From positions 1,116,001 to 1,180,000 of the forward strand of contig NW_027096012.1 in the NCBI RefSeq assembly GCF_040115645.1: 64,000 bases of DNA. Direction: 5' to 3'. The position numbers and the translations under genes are program-made. The notes under the pieces were generated by a model that ran no database searches, was not told where the DNA came from, and saw only the letters and a list, made by a program, of their open reading frames with translations. Below, one piece after another: positions 52,501-63,035 of the stretch. The stretch comes from Euwallacea fornicatus. Lineage: Eukaryota > Arthropoda > Insecta > Coleoptera > Curculionidae. The stretch's first letter is position 1; every line of letters begins with the position of its first letter.

Positions 52501-55500
52501 TCATAAAGTACTATTTTTCTTGGAAGTTCAACAAGATGCAATCATGATGTGTTGTGTCATTTTAAAGATCTCATCGAGCTGATTAATTTGACACATTGTT
52601 TAACAAATTTGGTCCACATTTGCCGAAGTTACCGAGCTTCAAAGTTTGAAACGTCACAAAATATGTGTGTTTGAGCACATAAAGTACAATTTTTCTTGGA
52701 AGTTCAACAAGATGCAATCATGATGTGTTGTGTCATTTTAAAGATGTCGTCGAGCTGAGTAATTTGACACATTGTTTAACAAATTTGGTCCACATTTGAC
52801 GAAGTTACCGAGCTTCAAAGTTTGAAAAGTCACAAAATATGTGTGTTTGAGCTCATAAAGTACTATTTTTCTTGGAAGTTCAACAAGATGCATCATGATG
52901 TGTTGTGACATCTTCAAAATCTTGTCGAGCTACTTAATTTGACACTTTGTTTAACAAATTTGGTCCACATTTGCCGAAGTTACCGAGCTTCAAAGTTTGA
53001 AAAGTCACAAAATATGTGTGTTTGAGCACATAAAGTACAATTTTTCTTGGAAGTTCAACAAGATGCAATCATGATGTGTTGTGTCATTTTAAAGATGTCG
53101 TCGAGCTGAGTAATTTGACACATTGTTTAACAAATTTGGTCCACATTTGCCGAAGTTACCGAGCTTCAAAATTTGAAAAGTCACAAAATATGTGTGTTTG
53201 AGCACATAAAGTACTATTTTTCTTGGAAATTCAACAAGATGCAATCGTGATGTGTTGTGACATCTTCAAAATCTTGTCGAGCTACTTAATTTGACACTTT
53301 GTTTAACAAATTTGGTCCACATTTGCCGAAGTTACCGAGCTTCAAAGTTTGAAAAGTCACAAAATATGTGTGTTTGAGCACATAAAGTACTATTTTTCTT
53401 GGAAATTCAACAAGATGCAATCATGATGTGTTGTGTCATTTTAAAGATCTCATCGAGCTGATTAATTTGACACATTGTTTAACAAATTTGGTCCACATTT
53501 GCCGAAGTTACCGAGCTTCAAAGTTTGAAACGTCACAAAATATGTGTGTTTGAGCACATAAAGTACTATTATTCTTGGAATTTCAACAAGATGCAATCAT
53601 GATGTGTTGAGTCATTTTAAAGATCTCGTCGAGCTGATTAATTTGACACTTTGTTTAACAAATTTGGTCCACATTTGCCGAAGTTACCGAGCTTCAAAGT
53701 TTGAAAAGTCACAAAAGATGTGTGTTTGAGCACATAAAGTACAATTTTTCTTGGAAATTCAACAAGATGCATCATGATGTATTGTGACATCTTCAAAATC
53801 TTGTCGAGCTACTTAATTTGACACTTTGTTTAACAAATTTGGCCCACATTTGCCGAAGTTACCGAGCTTCAAAGTTTGAAAAGTCACAAAATATGTGTGT
53901 TTGAGCACATAAAGTACTATTTTTCTTGGAAGTTCAACAAGATGCAATCATGATGTGTTATGTCATTTTAAAGATGTCGTCGAGCTGATTAATTTGACAC
54001 ATTGTTTAACAAATTTGGTCCACATTTGCCGAAGTTACCGAGCTTCAAAGTTTGAAAAGTCACAAAATATGTGTGTTTGAGCTCATAAAGTACTATTTTT
54101 CTTGGAAGTTCAACAAGATGCAATCATGATGTGTTGTGTCATTTTAAAGATCTCATCGAGCTGATTAATTTGACACATTGTTTAACAAATTTGGTCCACA
54201 TTTGCCGAAGTTACCGAGCTTCAAAGTTTGAAACGTCACAAAATATGTGTGTTTGAGCACATAAAGTACAATTTTTCTTGGAAGTTCAACAAGATGCAAT
54301 CATGATGTGTTGTGTCATTTTAAAGATGTCGTCGAGCTGAGTAATTTGACACATTGTTTAACAAATTTGGTCCACATTTGACGAAGTTACCGAGCTTCAA
54401 AGTTTGAAAAGTCACAAAATATGTGTGTTTGAGCTCATAAAGTACTATTTTTCTTGGAAGTTCAACAAGATGCATCATGATGTGTTGTGACATCTTCAAA
54501 ATCTTGTCGAGCTACTTAATTTGACACTTTGTTTAACAAATTTGGTCCACATTTGCCGAAGTTACCGAGCTTCAAAGTTTGAAAAGTCACAAAATATGTG
54601 TGTTTGAGCACATAAAGTACAATTTTTCTTGGAAGTTCAACAAGATGCAATCATGATGTGTTGTGTCATTTTAAAGATGTCGTCGAGCTGAGTAATTTGA
54701 CACATTGTTTAACAAATTTGGTCCACATTTGCCGAAGTTACCGAGCTTCAAAATTTGAAAAGTCACAAAATATGTGTGTTTGAGCACATAAAGTACTATT
54801 TTTCTTGGAAATTCAACAAGATGCAATCGTGATGTGTTGTGACATCTTCAAAATCTTGTCGAGCTACTTAATTTGACACTTTGTTTAACAAATTTGGTCC
54901 ACATTTGCCGAAGTTACCGAGCTTCAAAGTTTGAAAAGTCACAAAATATGTGTGTTTGAGCACATAAAGTACTATTTTTCTTGGAAATTCAACAAGATGC
55001 AATCATGATGTGTTGTGTCATTTTAAAGATCTCATCGAGCTGATTAATTTGACACATTGTTTAACAAATTTGGTCCACATTTGCCGAAGTTACCGAGCTT
55101 CAAAGTTTGAAACGTCACAAAATATGTGTGTTTGAGCACATAAAGTACTATTATTCTTGGAATTTCAACAAGATGCAATCATGATGTGTTGTGTCATTTT
55201 AAAGATCTCGTCGAGCTGATTAATTTGACACTTTGTTTAACAAATTTGGTCCACATTTGCCGAAGTTACCGAGCTTCAAAGTTTGAAAAGTCACAAAAGA
55301 TGTGTGTTTGAGCACATAAAGTACAATTTTTCTTGGAAGTTCAACAAGATGCAATCATGATGTGTTGTGACATCTTCAAAATCTTGTCGAGCTACTTAAT
55401 TTGACACTTTGTTTAACAAATTTCGTCCACATTTGCCGAAGTTACCGAGCTTCAAAGTTTGAAAAGTCACAAAATATGTGTGTTTGAGCACATAAAGTAC

Positions 55501-57238
55501 AAATTTTCTTGGAAGTTCAACAAGATGCAATCATGATGTGTTGTGTCATTTTAAAGATGTCGTCGAGCTGAGTAATTTGACACATTGTTTAACAAATTTG
55601 GTCCACATTTGCCGAAGTTACCGAGCTTCAAAATTTGAAAAGTCACAAAATATGTGTGTTTGAGCACATAAAGTACTATTTTTCTTGGAAATTCAACAAG
55701 ATGCAATCGTGATGTGTTGTGACATCTTCAAAATCTTGTCGAGCTACTTAATTTGACACTTTGTTTAACAAATTTGGTCCACATTTGCCGAAGTTACCGA
55801 GCTTCAAAGTTTGAAAAGTCACAAAATATGTGTGTTTGAGCTCATAAAGTACTATTTTTCTTGGAAGTTCAACAAGATGCAATCATGATGTGTTGTGACA
55901 TCTTCAAAATCTTGTCGAGCTACTTAATTTGACACTTTGTTTAACAAATTTGGTCCACATTTGCCGAAGTTACCGAGCTTCAAAGTTTGAAAAGTCACAA
56001 AATATGTGTGTTTGAGCACATAAAGTACTATTTTTCTTGGAAGTTCAACAAGATGCAATCATGATGTGTTGTGTCATTTTAAAGATGTCGTCGAGCTGAT
56101 TAATTTGACACATTGTTTAACAAATTTGGTCCACATTTGCCGAAGTTACCGAGCTTCAAAGTTTGAAAAGTCACAAAATATGTGTGTTTGAGCACATAAA
56201 GTACTATTATTCTTGGAAATTCAACAAGATGCAATCATGATGTGTTGTGTCATTTTAAAGATCTCGTCGAGCTGATTAATTTGACACTTTGTTTAACAAA
56301 TTTGGTCCACATTTGCCGAAGTTACCGAGCTTCAAAGTTTGAAAAGTCACAAAAGATGTGTGTTTGAGCACATAAAGTACAATTTTTCTTGGAAGTTCAA
56401 CAAGATGCAATCATGATGTGTTGTGACATCTTCAAAATCTTGTCGAGCTACTTAATTTGACACTTTGTTTAACAAATTTGGTCCACATTTGCCGAAGTTA
56501 CCGAGCTTCAAAGTTTGAAAAGTCACAAAAGATGTGTGTTTGAGCACATAAAGTACAATTTTTCTTGGAAGTTCAACAAGATGCAATCATGATGTGTTGT
56601 GACATCTTCAAAATCTTGTCGAGCTACTTAATTTGACACTTTGTTTAACAAATTTGGTCCACATTTGCCGAAGTTACCGAGCTTCAAAGTTTGAAAAGTC
56701 ACAAAATATGTGTGTTTGAGCACATAAAGTACTATTTTTCTTGGAAGTTCAACAAGATGCAATCATGATGTGTTGTGTCATTTTAAAGATGTCGTCGAGC
56801 TGATTAATTTGACACATTGTTTAACAAATTTGGTCCACATTTGCCGAAGTTACCGAGCTTCAAAATTTGAAAAGTCACAAAATATGTGTGTTTGAGCACA
56901 TAAAGTACTATTATTCTTGGAAATTCAACAAGATGCAATCATGATGTGTTGTGTCATTTTAAAGATCTCGTCGAGCTGATTAATTTGACACTTTGTTTAA
57001 CAAATTTGGTCCACATTTGCCGAAGTTACCGAGCTTCAAAGTTTGAAAAGTCACAAAAGATGTGTGTTTGAGCACATAAAGTACAATTTTTCTTGGAAGT
57101 TCAACAAGATGCAATCATGATGTGTTGTGACATCTTCAAAATCTTGTCGAGCTACTTAATTTGACACTTTGTTTAACAAATTTCGTCCACATTTGCCGAA
57201 GTTACCGAGCTTCAAAGTTTGAAAAGTCACAAAATATG

Positions 57239-58292
57239 TGTGTTTGAGCACATATAACACTATTTTTCTTGGAAGTTCAACAAGATGCATCATGATGTGT
57301 TGTGACATCTTCAAAATCTTGTCGAGCTACTTAATTTGACACTTTGTTTAACAAATTTGGTCCATATTTGCCGAAGTTACCGAGCTTCAAAGTTTGAAAA
57401 GTCACAAAATATGTGTGTTTGAGCACATAAAGTACTATTTTTCTTGGAAGTTCAACAAGATGCAATCATGATGTGTTGTGTCATTTTAAAGATGTCGTCG
57501 AGCTGATTAATTTGACACATTGTTTAACAAATTTGGTCCACATTTGCCGAAGTTACCGAGCTTCAAAGTTTGAAAAGTCACAAAATATGTGTGTTTGAGC
57601 TCATAAAGTACTATTTTTCTTGGAAGTTCAACAAGATGCAATCATGATGTGTTGTGTCATTTTAAAGATCTCGTCGAGCTGATTAATTTGACACTTTGTT
57701 TAACAAATTTGGTCCACATTTGCCGAAGTTACCGAGCTTCAAAGTTTGAAGAGCCTCAAAAGATGTGTGTTTGAGCACATATAGTACTATTTTTCTTGGA
57801 AGGTCAACAAGATGCATCATGATGTGTTGTGACATCTTCAAAATCTTGTCGAGCTACTTAATTTGACACTTTGTTTAACAAATTTGGCCCACATTTGCCG
57901 AAGTTACCGAGCTTCAAAGTTTGAAAAGTCACAAAATATGTGTGTTTGAGCACATATAATACTATTTTTCTTGGAAGTTCAACAAGATGCATCATGATGT
58001 GTTGTGACATCTTCAAAATCTTTGTCGAGCTACTTAAATTGACACTTTGTTTAACAAATTTGGTCCACATTTGCCGAAGTTACCGAGCTTCAAAGTTTGA
58101 AAAGTCACAAAATATGTGTGTTTGAGCTCATAAAGTACTATTTTTCTTGGAAGTTCAACAAGATGCAATCATGATGTGTAGTGTCATTTTAAAGATCTCG
58201 TCGAGCTGATTAATTTGACACTTTGTTTACCAAATTTGGTCCACATTTGCCGAAGTTACCGAGCTTCAAAGTTTGAAAAGTCACAAAATATG
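57239..58292 (+). repeat. Six-monomer nested repeat, unit 1 (1,054 bp)
   Basis: Order: catataacac S with tccatattt; L with atgtcgtcg; gctcataaag L with gaagagcc; ggaaggtc S with ggcccac; catataatac S with cttaaattgac; gctcataaag L with tgtagtgtc and tttaccaaa. It repeats at 58,293-59,345. A related pair sits at 45,647-46,699 and 46,700 onward in giant unit 1. This unit is one base longer because of the insertion at 58,021-58,023. Confidence 0.84.
58021..58023 (+). other. One-base insertion (ttt for tt) in a class S monomer
   Basis: The phrase aaaatctttgtcg occurs here instead of aaaatcttgtcg, which makes the monomer at 57,941-58,116 176 bp long. Related monomers at about 46,349 and 58,994, which share cttaaattgac, lack it. 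It is therefore a private, recent change or a sequencing error in a short run. Confidence 0.8.
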
Positions 58293-59345
58293 TGTGTTTG
58301 AGCACATATAACACTATTTTTCTTGGAAGTTCAACAAGATGCATCATGATGTGTTGTGACATCTTCAAAATCTTGTCGAGCTACTTAATTTGACACTTTG
58401 TTTAACAAATTTGGTCCATATTTGCCGAAGTTACCGAGCTTCAAAGTTTGAAAAGTCACAAAATATGTGTGTTTGAGCACATAAAGTACTATTTTTCTTG
58501 GAAGTTCAACAAGATGCAATCATGATGTGTTGTGTCATTTTAAAGATGTCGTCGAGCTGATTAATTTGACACATTGTTTAACAAATTTGGTCCACATTTG
58601 CCGAAGTTACCGAGCTTCAAAGTTTGAAAAGTCACAAAATATGTGTGTTTGAGCTCATAAAGTACTATTTTTCTTGGAAGTTCAACAAGATGCAATCATG
58701 ATGTGTTGTGTCATTTTAAAGATCTCGTCGAGCTGATTAATTTGACACTTTGTTTAACAAATTTGGTCCACATTTGCCGAAGTTACCGAGCTTCAAAGTT
58801 TGAAGAGCCTCAAAAGATGTGTGTTTGAGCACATATAGTACTATTTTTCTTGGAAGGTCAACAAGATGCATCATGATGTGTTGTGACATCTTCAAAATCT
58901 TGTCGAGCTACTTAATTTGACACTTTGTTTAACAAATTTGGCCCACATTTGCCGAAGTTACCGAGCTTCAAAGTTTGAAAAGTCACAAAATATGTGTGTT
59001 TGAGCACATATAATACTATTTTTCTTGGAAGTTCAACAAGATGCATCATGATGTGTTGTGACATCTTCAAAATCTTGTCGAGCTACTTAAATTGACACTT
59101 TGTTTAACAAATTTGGTCCACATTTGCCGAAGTTACCGAGCTTCAAAGTTTGAAAAGTCACAAAATATGTGTGTTTGAGCTCATAAAGTACTATTTTTCT
59201 TGGAAGTTCAACAAGATGCAATCATGATGTGTAGTGTCATTTTAAAGATCTCGTCGAGCTGATTAATTTGACACTTTGTTTACCAAATTTGGTCCACATT
59301 TGCCGAAGTTACCGAGCTTCAAAGTTTGAAAAGTCACAAAATATG
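58293..59345 (+). repeat. Six-monomer nested repeat, unit 2 (1,053 bp)
   Basis: Second unit of the six-monomer repeat, with the same order from catataacac to the tgtagtgtc monomer. In giant unit 1 the corresponding second round breaks off near 47.3 kb after the ggaaggtc monomer. Confidence 0.84.
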
Positions 59346-60048
59346 TGTGTTTGAGCACATAAAGTACTATTATTCTTGGAAATTCAACAAGATGCAATCA
59401 TGATGTATTGTGTCATTTTAAAGATCTCGTCGAGCTGATTAATTTGACACTTTGTTTAACAAATTTGGTCCACATTTGCCGAAGTTACCGAGCTTCAAAG
59501 TTTGAAAAGTCACAAAATATGTGTGTTTGAGCTCATAAAGTACTATTATTCTTGGAAATTCAACAAGATGCAATCATGATGTATTGTGTCATTTTAAAGA
59601 TCTCGTCGAGCTGATTAATTTGACACTTTGTTTACCAAATTTGGTCCACATTTGCCGACGTTACCGAGCTTCAAAGTTTGAAAAGTCACAAAATATGTGT
59701 GTTTGAGCTCATAAAGTACTATTTTTCTTGGAAGTTCAACAAGATGCAATCATGATGTGTTGTGTCATTTTAAAGATCTCGTCGAGCTGATTAATTTGAC
59801 ACTTTGTTTAACAAATTTGGTCCACATTTGCCGAAGTTACCGAGCTCCAAAGTTTGAAGAGCCTCAAAAGATGTGTGTTTGAGCACATATAGTACTATTT
59901 TTCTTGGAAGGTCAACAAGATGCATCATGATGTGTTGTGACATCTTCAAAATCTTATCGAGCTACTTAATTTGACACTTTGTTTAACAAATTTGGCCCAC
60001 ATTTGCCGAAGTTACCGAGCTTCAAAGTTTGAAAAGTCACAAAATATG
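59346..60048 (+). repeat. Four-monomer nested repeat, unit 1 (703 bp)
   Basis: Order: tattattcttgg L with gatgtattgtgtc; gctcataaag L with tttaccaaa and tttgccgacg; gctcataaag L with gagctccaaag and gaagagcc; ggaaggtc S with cttatcgag and ggcccac. Giant unit 1 has this block once, at about 47,577-48,279. Confidence 0.85.
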
Positions 60049-60751
60049 TGTGTTTGAGCACATAAAGTACTATTATTCTTGGAAATTCAACAAGATGCAA
60101 TCATGATGTATTGTGTCATTTTAAAGATCTCGTCGAGCTGATTAATTTGACACTTTGTTTAACAAATTTGGTCCACATTTGCCGAAGTTACCGAGCTTCA
60201 AAGTTTGAAAAGTCACAAAATATGTGTGTTTGAGCTCATAAAGTACTATTATTCTTGGAAATTCAACAAGATGCAATCATGATGTATTGTGTCATTTTAA
60301 AGATCTCGTCGAGCTGATTAATTTGACACTTTGTTTACCAAATTTGGTCCACATTTGCCGACGTTACCGAGCTTCAAAGTTTGAAAAGTCACAAAATATG
60401 TGTGTTTGAGCTCATAAAGTACTATTTTTCTTGGAAGTTCAACAAGATGCAATCATGATGTGTTGTGTCATTTTAAAGATCTCGTCGAGCTGATTAATTT
60501 GACACTTTGTTTAACAAATTTGGTCCACATTTGCCGAAGTTACCGAGCTCCAAAGTTTGAAGAGCCTCAAAAGATGTGTGTTTGAGCACATATAGTACTA
60601 TTTTTCTTGGAAGGTCAACAAGATGCATCATGATGTGTTGTGACATCTTCAAAATCTTATCGAGCTACTTAATTTGACACTTTGTTTAACAAATTTGGCC
60701 CACATTTGCCGAAGTTACCGAGCTTCAAAGTTTGAAAAGTCACAAAATATG
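60049..60751 (+). repeat. Four-monomer nested repeat, unit 2 (703 bp)
   Basis: Exact-register second copy of 59,346-60,048 (tttgccgacg near 59,654 and 60,357; gagctccaaag near 59,842 and 60,545). It is followed by a ttttcgtggaag monomer, as in giant unit 1 near 48,300. Confidence 0.85.
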
Positions 60752-61453
60752 TGTGTTTGAGCACATATAATACTATTTTTCGTGGAAGTTCAACAAGATG
60801 CATCATGATGTGTTGTGACATCTTCAAAATCTTGTCGAGCTACTTAATTTGACACTTTGTTTAACAAATTTGGTCCACATTTGCCGAAGTTACCGAGCTT
60901 CAAAGTTTGAAAAGTCACAAAATATGTGTGTTTGAGCTCATAAAGTACTATTTTTCTTGGAAGTTCAACAAGATGCAATCATGATGTGTAGTGTCATTTT
61001 AAAGATCTCGTCGAGCTGATTAATTTGACACTTTGTTTACCAAATTTGGTCCACATTTGCCGAAGTTACCGAGCTTCAAAGTTTGAAAAGTCACAAAAGT
61101 TCTGTGTTTGAGCATATAAAGTACTATTATTCTTGGAAATTCAACAAGATGCAATCATGATGTATTGTGTCATTTTAAAGATCTCGTCGAGCTGATTAAT
61201 TTGACACTTTGTTTAACAAATTTGGTCCACATTTGCCGAAGTTACCGAGCTTCAAAGTTTGAAGAGCCTCAAAAGATGTGTGTTTGAGCACATATAGTAC
61301 TATTTTTCTTGGAAGTTCAACAAGATGCATCATGATGTGTTGTGACATCTTCAAAATCTTGTCGAGCTACTTAATTTGACACTTTGTTTAACAAATTTGG
61401 CCCACATTTGCCGAAGTTACCGAGCTTCAAAGTTTGAAAAGTCACAAAATATG

Positions 61454-62005
61454 TGTGTTTGAGCACGTAAAGTACTATTTTTCTTGCAAATTCAACAAGA
61501 TTCAATAATGATGTGTTGTGGCATCTTCAAAATCTCGTCCAGCTGATTAATTTGGCACTTTGTTTAATAAATTTGGTCCTCATTTGCCGAAGTTATCGAG
61601 CTTCAAAGTTTGAAGAGTCTGAAAAGTTGTGTGTTTGAGCACGTAAAGTACTATTTTTCGTGGATTTTCAACATGATGCAATCATGATTTGTTGTGACAT
61701 CTTAAATATCTCGTCGAGCTGATTAATTTGACACTTCGTTTAACAAATTTGGTCCTCATTTGCCGAAGTTATCGAGCTTCAAAATTTGAAAAGTCTCAAA
61801 AGATGTGTGTTTGAGCACATAAAGTACTATTTTCCTTGGAAATGCTACAAGATGCAATCATGATGTGGTGTGACATCTTAAAGATCTCGTCGAGCTGATT
61901 AATTTGACACTTTGTTTAACAAATTTGGTCCTCATTTGCCGAGGTTATCAAGCTTCAAAGTTTGAATAGTCTCAAAAGTTCTGAGTTTGAGCACGTAAAG
62001 TACTA
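61454..62005 (+). repeat. Diverged monomer block, copy 2
   Basis: Copy of 48,982-49,533 at exactly +12,472 bp. All the unusual variants I checked are shared (gcacgtaaag, caataatgatg, tcctcatttgccg, aagttatcgagc, tggattttcaacatg). The divergence therefore predates the giant duplication, and the duplication is recent by comparison. Confidence 0.85.
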
Positions 62006-63035
62006 TTTTTCTTGGAAATTCAACAAGATGCAATCATGATGTGTTGTGTCATTTTAAAGATCTCGTCGAGCTGATTAATTTGACACTTTGTTTAACAAAT
62101 TTGGTCCACATTTGCCGAAGTTACCGAGCTTCAAAATTTGAAGAGCCTCAAAAGATGTGTGTTTGAGCACATAAAGTACAATTTTTCTTGGAAGGTCAAC
62201 AAGATGCATCATGATGTGTTGTGACATCTTCAAAATCTTATCGAGCTACTTAATTTGACACTTTGTTTAACAAATTTGGCCCACATTTGCCGAAGTTACC
62301 GAGCTTCAAAGTTTGAAAAGTCACAAAAGATGTGTGTTTGAGCACATAAAGTACAATTTTTCTTGGAAGTTCAACAAGATGCAATCATGATGTGTTGTGA
62401 CATCTTCAAAATCTTGTCGAGCTACTTAATTTGACACTTTGTTTAACAAATTTCGTCCACATTTGCCGAAGTTACCGAGCTTTAAAGTTTGAAAAGTCAC
62501 AAAATATGTGTGTTTGAGCACATAAAGTACTATTTTTCTTGGAAGTTCAACAAGATGCAATCATGATGTGTTATGTCATTTTAAAGATCTCGTCGAGCTG
62601 ATTAATTTGACACTTTGTTTAACAAATTTGGTCCACATTTGCCGAAGTTACCGAGCTTCAAAGTTTGAAGAGCCTCAAAAGATGTGTGTTTGAGCACATA
62701 TAATACTATTTTTCTTGGAAGTTCAACAAGATGCATCATGATGTGTTGTGACATCTTCAAAATCTTGTCGAGCTACTTAATTTGACACTTTGTTTAACAA
62801 ATTTGGCCCACATTTGCCGAAGTTACCGAGCTTCAAAGTTTGAAAAGTCACAAAATATGTGTGTTTGAGCACATAAAGTACTATTTTTCTTGGAAATTCA
62901 ACAAGATGCAGTCGTGATGTGTTGTGACATCTTCAAAATCTTGTCGAGCTACTTAATTTGACACTTTGTTTAACAAATTTGGTCCACATTTGCCGAAGTT
63001 ACCGAGCTTCAAAGTTTGAAGAGCCTCAAAAGATG

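Larger units (their letters stand above)
50564..63035 (+). repeat. Giant repeat unit 2 (12,472 bp)
   Basis: Second tandem copy of 38,444-50,563. It starts at the catgaggtg monomer and ends after the monomer with gcagtcgtgatg (62,910; partner near 50,438). At 63,036 the next monomer has a catataatac head rather than catgaggtg, so a third unit does not begin in the same register. Two monomers present in unit 1 (41,601-41,952) are missing here. Private changes include gttgagtcat (a at 53,610), a tail reading cttcaaaatttgaagagcc near 62,133, and a one-base insertion at 58,021-58,023. Confidence 0.85.

Noticed and set aside
57858..58070. Open frame of 70 codons on the minus strand
   Set aside because: It arises from the one-base insertion at 58,021-58,023, which removes a stop in that frame. 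It is absent from all sister monomers, so it is accidental.
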